From Picocystis sp. L7 (taxonomy: Eukaryota; Chlorophyta; Picocystophyceae; Picocystales; Picocystaceae): a stretch of 64,000 bases of DNA. The notes under the pieces were generated by a model. The model saw only the letters and a program-made list of their open reading frames with translations. It did not search any database and was not told where the DNA came from. The translations under genes were made by a program, and so were the position numbers. This document shows positions 9,298 to 18,930 of the stretch, piece after piece. The DNA is taken from NCBI GenBank assembly GCA_020975725.1, contig QXJR01000013.1:124001-188000 (forward strand), given 5' to 3'. The first letter of the stretch is position 1. The number at the start of each line of letters is the position of its first letter.

Positions 9298-10416
9298 ATG
9301 CCGACGGTGATGGCGGCGCCATTCCGCGCACGCGCGGACGTGCACGGTCCAGACGGCGCGTATGTGGTGCATTTGGACAGCCATGGTGACAAGACGGTGG
9401 CTTGTCTGTCGCGAGGGGATCCCAAGGTGTACACCACGGCGGTTCCTGGCGGCATCCGTTTCGAGGCGGCACTGGACCACGGCGGTCGACGCGCTTCACG
9501 CGCCTCCTTCGTGGACGGGAACGTGTTGGCCACTTCTTCCGACGAAGACGGATGCTTGAGGATATGGGACTTGCGCAGCAAGCAAGTGGTCATGCTTTGC
9601 CAAAGCACAAGAGGTGCGCTGTGGTGCCACGACGTGCCCGCCGATGTGCCGACGATGGCGGCGGGAGGAGATGCGGTGTTGCTGCTTTGGGATCGCAGGA
9701 AACCCGGCAAACCTGTTGCAGAAAGAGAAGACGTGCATGCAGATGCTATCACACGTGTGAGGTTCCATCCTGGCCGGCGAGAGAGATTGGTGTCGGCAGG
9801 TGTAGACGGCCTCATCTGCGTGACTGATTCCAGAGCCGACCTGGAAGAAGACGATGCTGTAGAAGCCATCGTCAGTGCGGACACGTCCATCGCAGATTTC
9901 GGATTCTTCGGGAGGAAAGGGAACCGCCTCTGGGTCACCACTCACATCGAAACCGTGCAGATGTTCAAGTGGGATGGAGAACCCGAGTCCTACGAACCTA
10001 GAGCCAAGCTGGACAATGCGAGGGACATCGCGGCCCAAGCATGGGGCCATGCCGCCTCAGCCTCGGAAGGACGATACGCAAAAGGATCAGTAGACTATCT
10101 TGTAGGATGTGCATGGGATTCTCAGGAAAACTCGTTGTACCTGCACGCTGGAAACGCAGCTGGGGACATCGTCGAGTTTCCACTGCACAAGAAAGGTACT
10201 CTAGGCATGCCCAAGACCGTGCTGCAGGGTGCCCACACACAGGTGGTCCGATCGTTGGTGAGGACCCCCTGCCCAGGAATAGCATTCGTCACAGGTGCAG
10301 AGGACTCCAGTATCTGCCTCTGGAGCCCTACTGTATTGGAGCAAGGTCTCCATGGAACAGCACACGCCCCGGAACGCACACAAAAAACAATGCAAAACAG
10401 ACACTCACCTTACTGA
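9298..10416 (+). CDS. WDR89: WD40-repeat protein, WDR89-like
   Basis: This is a seven-blade WD40 beta-propeller protein of about 372 residues, the usual WDR89 length. Blade motifs seen include LATSSDEDGCLRIWDLR, DAVLLLWDRRK, HADAITRVRFHP with LVSAGVDGLICVTDS, VDYLVGCAWD, and GAHTQVVRSLVRTP with FVTGAEDSSICLWSP. The order (RFHP-SAGVDG, then a degenerate blade, then a 'DYL..G..WD' blade and a final 'R...T..EDS...LW') matches WDR89. Molecular role is unknown; propellers of this kind act as scaffolds. I chose Met 9298 because it directly precedes the propeller; the frame is open from 9205. It is convergent with the AP2-LAP1-like gene only 43 bp away. Confidence 0.82.
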   Translation: MPTVMAAPFRARADVHGPDGAYVVHLDSHGDKTVACLSRGDPKVYTTAVPGGIRFEAALDHGGRRASRASFVDGNVLATSSDEDGCLRIWDLRSKQVVMLCQSTRGALWCHDVPADVPTMAAGGDAVLLLWDRRKPGKPVAEREDVHADAITRVRFHPGRRERLVSAGVDGLICVTDSRADLEEDDAVEAIVSADTSIADFGFFGRKGNRLWVTTHIETVQMFKWDGEPESYEPRAKLDNARDIAAQAWGHAASASEGRYAKGSVDYLVGCAWDSQENSLYLHAGNAAGDIVEFPLHKKGTLGMPKTVLQGAHTQVVRSLVRTPCPGIAFVTGAEDSSICLWSPTVLEQGLHGTAHAPERTQKTMQNRHSPY

Positions 10417-10459
10417 GGGGCGCTGGGAGATGGTTTCTTTGAAGAAAGAGATAATAAAA

Positions 10460-12060
10460 TTAAACCACTTCTTGATCCTGCTCAGGGGCAAAACTTTTCA
10501 CAGGAATGACATGGTCAATCCTTCGTCGGAAGGCGTTGGCAAATATAACTCTGTCATCTTGTGTATTTAGCATGTCATCCTTGGCTTTGGAGAATGCACT
10601 CACAATGCTACCTTTCACCACCGTCGAAAGTTCTTCTTCGGTCAACCCAGCGATTTGGATGGGCAGATGCCCCGTGGTCAGCAGGAATGTCGCGCTGGAA
10701 GCTCCTACACTAACGCCGTCCTGGAAGTAAGCACCCTGCTCTCCCATCCCGTTTGACAATGCTGGGACGACCAAAGGATGGAGTGTCAACAAGTTCTCCA
10801 CAAAAACTACACCGCTGGGGCATCTGCGGAGAAAATTTGCTAGACGGCGCTGCAGGCTAGCTTTCCACTCTTGAACCTGCTGAAGACTGGCATTGAGATC
10901 CCCATAGTCCTGGAGGTTTATTTTGAGTAGGCAGTCCAGTTCTGCACAGCGCGAAAAAGCTTTGTCCATGTTACTCCTGAATTCATCAACAGCGCTCCTG
11001 GATGGGGTCAAAAACAGCACAACAAGGGCTTTGGCCGCATCTGCTGGTCTTGTTTCGTGATCTGACTGATTTAGATTATCCATCATCCTGTCAACTACCT
11101 CGTACCAGACCCCATCCGAAGTCTCGACCATAGATTTCAAGACAGCCCTATTTGCATCCGCAGCGCAGCTCCTACTGCTCCTTTCAAGGAGGAACGCCTT
11201 TAGACTTTCCAGCTTTCTTGACAGCTGTCCAGCCAATGTATAGGCTCCTGCTAGCGGCAGATTGTCTACCACTCGTTCCACTCTCAGGGGTAGCTCTTGG
11301 CACAGCCAGGACTCGTGCATCATGTCTGTGTACTTCCCTACGTTCAAAATCTGTTGCGAGGTGCTCACGATTTTGTCGAAAGCAGGAGTACCACGCAGTG
11401 GCATCAGGATTCCCAGCACCAATCCGACGAGCAGAAGGGACAGAGTGAGCCATTGTGCGAGGTTGGTCATCACTTTTCTTATACTTGCCAAAACCCCACC
11501 AGTGGAAGGCTTCGACCTCCGCCCTCTCTCTTCTTCCACGACCCTATCCTTTTCCTCTCCCATCTCCGACGCTTCCTTTTCTCTTGTTAGCGAGTGAGAT
11601 TCATGTTCCTGCACTCTTTTGCGCCGTCTGGGCGTTGGAGTCTTCTTCGGACTGGCTTGGACCGAAGCACTCGGTCGGTATTCTTCGGGGAAGTTCAGTC
11701 CTTTGGCGTTGGGTCCTTTGGCTTTGACCTTCTCCCTGCAAGCATCCCAAATGGACCGTCCGATCGACGCAACATTCGTCAGCATGCCGTTCGTCCCGCG
11801 CGCGTCGTGATGCGTTTTCCGAATCGAAGTTCTCGCGACCCGCGGATGCCGACGCACCTGTCGTAGGCTCTCGCAGCTTCTACGGCGGTGTCGAAGGTGC
11901 CCAGGTGGATTTTGCGTCCGTCCACGGTGATGTCGGATCGAAACCTCGTCCCTTGTGCGCGCACGCCGGTGTAATGCGTCCCCATCTGCGTGCAAAGACG
12001 CCTGGAAGACGCGCGATGTCCGTCGGATGGCGTGCGACTTCTCCCTTGGCAGTCAGACAT
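10460..12060 (-). CDS. Membrane-anchored AP2-domain protein with torsin/LAP1-like C-terminal domain
   Basis: Two exons: 11858-12060 and 10460-11735, split by a 122-bp phase-2 intron (donor GTGCGT, acceptor CAG). The product has 492 residues. The AP2 DNA-binding domain covers about residues 30-87 (HYTGVRAQ, HLGTFDTAVEAARAYDR, GLNFPEEY across the splice). A basic Ser/Pro linker holds PRRRKR, a likely nuclear import signal. One transmembrane helix is at about 163-181 (WLTLSLLLVGLVLGILMPL). The remaining ~310 residues resemble the lumenal domain of LAP1/torsins: VVLFLTPSRS strand, VVFVENLLTLHPLVVPAL, SSATFLLTTGHL, and a final RRRIDHVIPV. No Walker A is visible, as in LAP1. The torsin link is inference from pattern; AP2 and the helix are plain. 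Confidence 0.75.
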
Positions 12061-13261
12061 CGCCAAAGACCGTCGAAAGACCGTAAAAAGATCGATCGTG
12101 GACTGGATGGACCGCGAAGAATCCGGGCGAGGACCGTGGAGACCGTCGAAAGACCGTAAAAAGACAGCAGGGACCGTGCGATGACAGAAAGGATCGATGG
12201 GGATGGGGGCCCTCTACCGACGGAGTCGAACGATCAGTTGCACCGATCCACAGATACACCCCCTTTATTCTAGGTGCATGCCACGGCCTTATGTGGGACG
12301 TCCGAAACGAAGCTTGGGCCGGAGGATGCACGACAAGGCTTGACCAACGAAGTACCAAGGTAGCGAAGCGAAAGAGGAGACTCACCCACGTTCCGTCCTC
12401 GCATCGTGCCTTTGACCGAATTGGAAATATAGCTCGCAGTGGAAGGGTCGAACACGGAGTCCCATGAATGTTAAATGACCTACAATTGCTTCGAATTGCG
12501 TCGCAAGGAGTTCAACTGCGTGGCCGACGAGGTAAGGACGGAATTTCCACGCGGGGTTTCTGCAGAGGAAAGGATCAAGACATCCACGCATCGCTGAGGG
12601 AGCCTCATTGCCGTACTGTTGGCATCTGTAAGGACGGAGACGAAGCTCTTGGTGCGAACCCCACACCGGCATCGATCACCAAACTCTCCATTAGATGATT
12701 CGTTGGTTGTTGTAGCATTCGTTCCGCCTTTCTTTGCATCCGCTTGACATCCACTCGCTCGTCCATCGAGTGTGTGGAGAATTGCCGGAGGCCGGGGGGA
12801 ACGGGAGCCATCGTGCGCATCGGTTCCTGCTCGTGCAACTGCCTGCATCAGGGACCAATGGGATCGACGTCTCCTCACCACGTGGGTTTCGATCGATCCC
12901 ACGAAACCGGGATGGGTTCTCGGACCCCGAGATCCGACCGTTGGACCGGTCCCATCCGTTTCGGATTCCGCCCCTGTGTCACCCCAGGGCGTGGCAGGGA
13001 GGCACGGGGGAGGGGTGGGGGCGAGGTTTAGGTTTGAATTTCCGAGGACGTGTGGCGTCGGCATTTTCGTCGCCATTCGCACCGCTTCAGGTGCCGAACG
13101 AGCGGCGCAGCGACGCGAAAGAGGGCCCATCGACGGGCCGAAAGGAAGCTGAGATGGTGACCAAAGGAAGATCCGTGCGTGGCGGAACGGAGAGGGCGCG
13201 GGAGCGAAGGAATGCAGGTGGCTGACCAGGAAAGACGGACCTGCCACGCACGAACCATCAG
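12061..13261. promoter_or_regulatory. Divergent promoter region between the two membrane-AP2 genes
   Basis: This is about 1.2 kb between two AP2-membrane genes pointing away from each other. It holds a near-perfect direct repeat of 24 bp beginning GACCGTCGAAAGACCG at 12068 and again at 12141 (73-bp spacing), just upstream of the minus-strand gene. No protein family is recognisable in its open frames. The true 5' end of the plus-strand gene probably lies in the last 100-200 bp, since its AP2 exon has no in-frame upstream start of its own. Confidence 0.6.
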
Positions 13262-14071
13262 CACGAGACGTACAAAGGCGTGTACACGACCGCCAAGGAA
13301 GGGCAGTACTCCGTTCGAATCACCGTCGACGGGGTCAAAGAAACGCTCGGACCCTTCGAATCCGACGTGGAAGCCGCGAAGGCTTTCGATAGGTGCGCCA
13401 CGTGACGAAAACTGGAACGAACAACGTGCGAACCACGAACCCTGCCATCCACCTCGAACGTCAGGTGAAGCACCCGAAACGAACCGATGATGAAACGGGA
13501 ACTCTACCGATAATCCTTGGAAAATGGTGCAGAAAATCCGGCGTCCCTGCGTGAAAACAGGGCGGAGACTGACCCCATGTTCTCCTCCATTGATACCTAC
13601 AGAAGGAAGATGGAAAGAGGGAAGGAGCCCATGAACTTTCCCAGAGAGGAGTACGAGGGACCCAAAACGCCATCCACGGCAAAGAAGCCGGCGTCAAAGA
13701 AGAAAAATGCCACACCGCAACCTGCCACCCCTTCCACGAAGACACAAAAGCTAGCCGGAAAGACACCCTCTCCGAAAGTGAAGAAGCCAACTTCTCCCGT
13801 GGTTAAGGCAACCACGGTGGTCCCCGCAACACCTACACCAGGGGCAAGAAAAGATGGAGGATTGGTATGCACGCTACTCTCGGTCTTGCTTGTGCTGATC
13901 TTTGTAGGTGTGGTGACTTATGGATGGTGCACGGAAGAATTCACCCTATCAGGACTGTACGGAGAGATGAAGAACACAGTAGATTGGGAGGGGATGTACT
14001 TGAAGACCAAGCACGTAAAGGGCAACGTTTTTGGGTATGTGCTGCGGTTAATCAAGAAAGATGAGTTGTGA
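13262..14071 (+). CDS. Membrane-anchored AP2-domain protein ending in KDEL
   Basis: Exons seen: 13262-13392 (AP2 core: HETYKGVYTTAKEGQ, then LGPFESDVEAAKAFDR) and 13561-14071, joined by a phase-2 intron (donor GTGCGC, acceptor CAG) at the same position in the AP2 domain as in the divergent neighbour. After the AP2 end (MNFPREEY) comes a Lys/Pro/Thr-rich linker of about 70 residues, one transmembrane helix (LVCTLLSVLLVLIFVGVVTYGW) and about 48 further residues ending IKKDEL-stop. KDEL at the very end is the classic ER-lumen retrieval signal and fits the tail facing the ER/nuclear-envelope lumen. The 5' end is unresolved; a tiny upstream exon ending near 13217 is possible. It is convergent with the SWI/SNF gene. 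Confidence 0.75.
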
Positions 14072-14130
14072 AATGCACCTGAGCAATTAATTAGAAGTTG
14101 AATGGTCACCAGGACAAGTGTAGCACTTAT

Positions 14131-17100
14131 TCAAGATTCTTCTCCATTCTGACCTTCCTCTGGATCAAAGTAGGCATCCTCCGTGTATCGCTTTGGCCGA
14201 CCCCTGCGAGGCCTCGACGAGGCTGGGCTTGGCTCCACAGACTCTTCCTTTCCTGAACGCGAAGGCCTTCCCCGCCTTCTTCTACTTGCGGGCTCAGCAT
14301 CCCCATTCTCTTCCCCCCCTGCCGACACCAGAGACTTTGCTTCCATTGACTTCCTCCCAGTTTCCTCGTCCTCAGCTGCTGGTTGGACATCAACGCTGTC
14401 TCGTGCTTTACGCCGACGCTTCAACTGCTCCTGCTTCCGCTGTACTGCTTCGTCCAGATCTCCACCTTCATCCACAATCTTGCTCCACAGCTCATCTGTC
14501 AAAATATCTGCATACACGACATCCCTACGCTTACGCTTCTGCCCTACGGCTATTTCACCGTCATCCTCCTCTGGAGCCTCTTGGTTACCGTAAGCCCACT
14601 CTGGTAGCTCTTCCTCGGTAATCAGCCTTGGTTTATTTCCGAGCTCTGTCCTGCGATCTCTATCAATCTCTTGAAACATGTAAAACTCATCTTCGGAGCG
14701 GGCAATCAATCGATTCACCTCCTCTGAAGAAGGAATGTCCCCACCAAGTGCATCGATGCCTTTCTTGATGATGCGCTCCAACATTTCCTTTCTTTCCACG
14801 ATGGTCGATTGGTTGTTGAACATTCCTGCCTGGATAACCTTCGAGTCAATGTTGCGCTTTTCTCTTGCGCGGTTGATTATCTCCTCTTCGATGCTCCCCA
14901 CGCTGACCATCACTAGCACGCGAACTTCCCTGCGCTGCCCGATGCGATGGGCTCGATCCTCAGCTTGCGCATCCATCTGGGGGTTCCAGTCACTGTCGAA
15001 CATGATGACCGTGTCTGCCGTCTGAAGATTTAGACCCAGTCCTCCTGCGCGCGTTGACAGTAAAAAAATGAAATACTCGCTGTCCTCTTCGTTGAACAGT
15101 TGGATGAGTTCAGGGCGTTCATTCGTCTTTGTCAGGCCATCCAGACGCAGGTACTTAAATCCCACCAGTGTCAGGTAATCCTCCAAGAGGTCCAGAACTT
15201 TGGTCATCTGCGAGAAGATCAAACAACGATGGCCAGCCCTTTTCAGCTTCGGTAAAATACGATCCAAAAGTTCGAACTTACCACTGGCCCTTATAATTTC
15301 CCTGCTATCCTCAGGGATGTACTCTATTTCATCGAAAAACAGATATGGGTGGTTGCACACCTTCCTCAGCTGCATGGCGCTATTCTGCAAGCTCCTTGAC
15401 TTTCCAGATGCTGTCTCAATCATGACCCTGCTATCCTGCGTGATTTGCTTGTAATAAAGCTTCTGCCATGCTGACATATCACATTTTAGGACTAAACTCA
15501 CTTTCTCCGGAAGCTCCTTCTCCACTTCGTCCTTCTTCCTTCGCAACAAAAATGGCCGGATGACCTGATGAAGACGATTGATGACCAGAAGCTCTTCTTC
15601 TTCGTTCAGCGAAACATCCTCACCACTTCCTTTGAAAGGGGCAGCGAACCACTCGTCAAATGTGTCGCTGGACTTGAAGACCTTCGGGAGCAAGAAGTTG
15701 AGGAGGCTCCACAGCTCGCTCAAGTTGTTTTGAATGGGAGTCCCCGTCAACAAAAGTCGCTGCTTGAAGGAATAATTCTTGTTGAAGATCTCCGCAAGCT
15801 TGCTCTGATGATTCTTCAGACGATGCCCTTCATCGATGATGCTGTAGTACCATTGGATTTTGCTCAGGTGCGCCTTATCCCTCATAATCAGATCATAGTG
15901 GGTCAGGAGGACGTTGAAGGTTAAGTCTGCCATTTGGGTCTCTCGTATAATCCTCCTCTCTTCGCCCGATCCGTCATATACGACCAGGTTTGCTTGTGGC
16001 AACCACGCCATGAACTCATTTGCCCAGTTTGGAATGACAGCTTTGGGAGCAACAATGATGTGTGGCCCAAAATTCCCCTTATGCTCCATCAAGTAGGCAA
16101 TGAACGCAACAGATTGGATGGTCTTCCCAAGACCCATTTCGTCCGCCAGAATACCATTTAACTTGTTGTTGTACAGGCTTACCATCCACTGCAGACCTTG
16201 CAGTTGGTAGTGTCGTAAAGTACCGCCCTCGAGACTGGATGGTTGTTCTTTGACGCGCTCTTTCACGTCATGGACCAAGGCATTGTACCGCTTCTGGCCT
16301 TTGAGGAGGTCAAACCCAGCAGCATCATCTGGAACTTCCTCATAATCCATCCTACGGGATCCTCCAATCATAGGCACTACATCCTCCTCTCCCGTTGCTG
16401 CAAACTTTTGCTGCACCACTAGGTTCCCAAGCTGAAGAAGAATGTCATCGGTTCTGGAAAGCACAGTGTTGATCCGCTCATTTTTGGATTCCTGGATCAT
16501 CCTGATGTACTCTTCCATATTTTCCGTCTTCAAAGCGTTGATCCTACTTCTCTCTGCTCTGGTCCTCCTCTTCCGCTCCTCTCTGTGCCATTGCGAGACG
16601 TGGTCATTCCTCACTTTCAGCCTTTTGTAGTCGTTTGAGCGCTCCACCCTCCACTCCACTTGATGCGTAGAGACCTCTCCCAGGAACTTGCGCCTGGCCT
16701 GGAGCACCTTCATCTTTGCATCATGGACCATCCTTTTCCGCTCGAACTCCTCTCTACGAGCCCTTTCGGCTCGCAGCACGGTCGACCTTTGTTTGGCGAG
16801 TCCATGCTGGTATGCCAGCAACTGCTTGGTGTTGGCGGAGATGGTCAGACCCACTTGCTTCGCGATGGCTTCCATGGACTTGTCCGCAGCTTTCCGTGAG
16901 AGATTGTGTGCAGTCAAAACGGACTCTGAGAACAGGATGTTGTCCGGCGCGTCCATCTTCCTGCTCCTTCGCATCCGGGTCCAGTCGAACAGGGTTTCAA
17001 GGGTGCATTCTTGCAGCCTTTTCTCCATCGACACATCCCTTCGCAGCTTTCTCTGCGCGTCGATCATTCGGAGCTTTCGGATCTCGACTTCTGCGGCAAT

Positions 17101-17769
17101 CCGTTCCTCCATGGGTAGCCTTTGTTTCCATTCTTCAAGCAGCTCCAACCTTCGGTTGGCCAATCCTCGCAAGCGCTCCTCTTTCTCTCTACGGAGCGGT
17201 TCCATGGCTTGTGGCTTTGGCAACGCATCTGCCTCGACTGGTTCGAGCGTGGTTCGGAGACCATTCTTCCTTCGACGACGGCTGAAGTGCGTGGCTGCTT
17301 CAAGCACTTCTTGCGACGGTGCGCCTCCGGCCAGCACCTGTCTCAAGGCGACGGCTTGCGCCAGTGCTTCTCGTGCGTACTCTTCATCTCCCTTGCTCCC
17401 TTCTTCTTCGCCTCCTTTCTTGCCGTCCTCCGACGCGCGTTCCAGCATCCTCGTCCGCACTTGCTTTGCCTCCAGCATCGCCAAGCGTTCCGCATCGGCG
17501 TCTTCCATCCCTTGGAGGTCGTGCTCGGCGACCTGCTGGGCTTCCACCAGCCTTGCCAGCGGTCCCGTGCCCAAGGATGCACGCATGGCACCTTCTAGGC
17601 TCGTCCCTCGTTCCCAAAAGACGCGCCTGGTGCCGCTGCGAGGCGCTCGGCAGCGCGAAGTGCGCGTCGAAGTGGTCGAAATGGCGCGTCCAATGCACCA
17701 CTTTCGCCCATGGACCCTCCCCTCCCCACACCGCTCCGATCGCCTTCGAGGATCCCCTGAGCTTGTCAT
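14131..17769 (-). CDS. SWI/SNF-type chromatin-remodelling ATPase (Brahma/Sth1 class)
   Basis: This is a 1212-residue Snf2-family DNA translocase in one open exon. Regions in order: charged N-terminus, HSA-like helical segment (about 350-430, binds actin-related proteins), SNF2 ATPase with GLGKT (546-550) and DEGH (646-649), helicase C lobe with STRAGGLGLNLQTADTVI and the RAHRIGQ motif (about 939-945), SnAC-like region (about 1045-1115), and two AT-hooks (RRRRGRP and RPRRGRP) near the end. I see no bromodomain, unlike yeast Snf2/Sth1 or animal BRM; plant SYD/MINU also lack it. It is expected to slide nucleosomes in a SWI/SNF complex. The start is uncertain: Met at 17586 (MRASLGTGPLARL) may be the real one, since the first 60 residues look non-conserved. 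Confidence 0.93.
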   Translation of the reverse strand: MTSSGDPRRRSERCGEGRVHGRKWCIGRAISTTSTRTSRCRAPRSGTRRVFWERGTSLEGAMRASLGTGPLARLVEAQQVAEHDLQGMEDADAERLAMLEAKQVRTRMLERASEDGKKGGEEEGSKGDEEYAREALAQAVALRQVLAGGAPSQEVLEAATHFSRRRRKNGLRTTLEPVEADALPKPQAMEPLRREKEERLRGLANRRLELLEEWKQRLPMEERIAAEVEIRKLRMIDAQRKLRRDVSMEKRLQECTLETLFDWTRMRRSRKMDAPDNILFSESVLTAHNLSRKAADKSMEAIAKQVGLTISANTKQLLAYQHGLAKQRSTVLRAERARREEFERKRMVHDAKMKVLQARRKFLGEVSTHQVEWRVERSNDYKRLKVRNDHVSQWHREERKRRTRAERSRINALKTENMEEYIRMIQESKNERINTVLSRTDDILLQLGNLVVQQKFAATGEEDVVPMIGGSRRMDYEEVPDDAAGFDLLKGQKRYNALVHDVKERVKEQPSSLEGGTLRHYQLQGLQWMVSLYNNKLNGILADEMGLGKTIQSVAFIAYLMEHKGNFGPHIIVAPKAVIPNWANEFMAWLPQANLVVYDGSGEERRIIRETQMADLTFNVLLTHYDLIMRDKAHLSKIQWYYSIIDEGHRLKNHQSKLAEIFNKNYSFKQRLLLTGTPIQNNLSELWSLLNFLLPKVFKSSDTFDEWFAAPFKGSGEDVSLNEEEELLVINRLHQVIRPFLLRRKKDEVEKELPEKVSLVLKCDMSAWQKLYYKQITQDSRVMIETASGKSRSLQNSAMQLRKVCNHPYLFFDEIEYIPEDSREIIRASGKFELLDRILPKLKRAGHRCLIFSQMTKVLDLLEDYLTLVGFKYLRLDGLTKTNERPELIQLFNEEDSEYFIFLLSTRAGGLGLNLQTADTVIMFDSDWNPQMDAQAEDRAHRIGQRREVRVLVMVSVGSIEEEIINRAREKRNIDSKVIQAGMFNNQSTIVERKEMLERIIKKGIDALGGDIPSSEEVNRLIARSEDEFYMFQEIDRDRRTELGNKPRLITEEELPEWAYGNQEAPEEDDGEIAVGQKRKRRDVVYADILTDELWSKIVDEGGDLDEAVQRKQEQLKRRRKARDSVDVQPAAEDEETGRKSMEAKSLVSAGGEENGDAEPASRRRRGRPSRSGKEESVEPSPASSRPRRGRPKRYTEDAYFDPEEGQNGEES

Positions 17770-18254
17770 GTAAATCCTCGACGCGGACGGGCTTCGTTCG
17801 TGGGAACAGTCGAGGAAACCCGGGTTCCCTCCGGCTTCCGGAGAGTTTCAGACGCCGTCGGCATCGTGGAGACAGGGGCGAGAAGCAAAGCACGAGCGTC
17901 TGAAAATCGGGCTGGGGGAGGGGAGCAGGGGGACGTCCCAGTCGTTCCCACCGTCGAAGGGAAAGGAACGCCGTGTCGATCACGATGGTACGCGTCTTTG
18001 CTTCGATAGAAGGAGGGAAAGGAGGCGCTCCTGGCCGATCCGAAGCCAGAAAACGAGCGAAGGGGGGAGTTGGGGAAGACATCGGATGGGAAAAGGAGCG
18101 AAGGAGAGGGATGGGACGACGCGAAAGTGGATCCAGGTTGGACCAAGAACCACGGTGGCAAACGAGTGAACCGAGTACGATCGAGAACGCGTGGCGTGCC
18201 GAGAAGCTGACCCGAGGCGAAAAAACGCGCTGATTAAATTCACAACCGAACGTG
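17770..18254. promoter_or_regulatory. Divergent spacer between the SWI/SNF gene and UMP1
   Basis: This is 485 bp between the start of the SWI/SNF ATPase (minus) and UMP1 (plus). It is purine-rich on the plus strand around 18000-18130 (GGAAAGGAGG-type runs). No coding family is recognisable. It should contain both promoters; I could not pick out a defined element. Confidence 0.5.
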
Positions 18255-18770
18255 ATGCAGAACCGAGAGTCGCTGCCCTTCCTCGACCGACCGTACGACA
18301 CGCTCCGACAGGGTTTGCCTTCGCTGAAAGAGGACGTGACCCTCTCCCATCCCGTGGAAGAAATGCAACGAAAGGTGAGTACAAACCTCCAGGAACGAAG
18401 GAGGATGGTATCCTGAATACAAAGAAGAGAAAAAAGAGGAAGGAAACTGACGCGTGATCGTGCACCTGGCTTCCAGCGTACGAAAGTCGAAAGGGAGGAG
18501 TACCTGAGCTCGTTGAGGGACATCTATGGAGCGGCGCTCCCTGCAAGCTTGGAGATCGAAGAACAACTTCTGGATCGTACCAGGAGGTTCCCAGGAGCAG
18601 TGTCCAGCAACGTTGGTCTGGAAGCGCGCATGGGAACGCTGGATCGCCTCTCTTCAGACGACTTTGCTGAACTACCGGTGCGAAGCGAGATCGCACCCCC
18701 TTCCTTGCACGAGCTGATGGAGAAGAAGCATGGCATTAGCAAGCAACCCACAGCTAGGGCCATGTTCTGA
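18255..18770 (+). CDS. UMP1: Proteasome maturation factor UMP1/POMP
   Basis: Two exons, 18255-18374 and 18477-18770, with a 102-bp phase-0 intron (GTGAGT...CCAG). The 137-residue product matches POMP/Ump1, the chaperone that guides assembly and activation of the 20S core particle and is its first substrate. Key pattern: YDTLRQGLPSLKEDVTLSHPVE (family 'D.LR.G...VK.E....HP.E'), then SLRDIYGAALPASLEIE, FPGAVSSNVGLEARMGTLD and a C-terminal DFAELP..SE with a hydrophobic tail. The length is close to human POMP (141). Exon 1 has no frame of its own long enough to stand out, so it is easily missed. It lies tail to tail with RPT1, another proteasome gene. Confidence 0.9.
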
Positions 18771-18930
18771 GGGACACACCCGATGCATGCGCGTGTATTG
18801 CCTGGTTCAGAAGCTGAAATAAAGGATCTCAACCGAAATTACAACCCACCATGCTCCATATTGTCTGGCATCTCAACGAGCGCCGGGGGGACGGTCCTTG
18901 TCTCACAACGATCAGGATCAAACGCACTCC

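Noticed and set aside
17384-18523. 379-codon frame on the minus strand
   Set aside because: Another frame of the SWI/SNF N-terminus and antisense of UMP1; Arg/Ser/Pro-rich without motifs.
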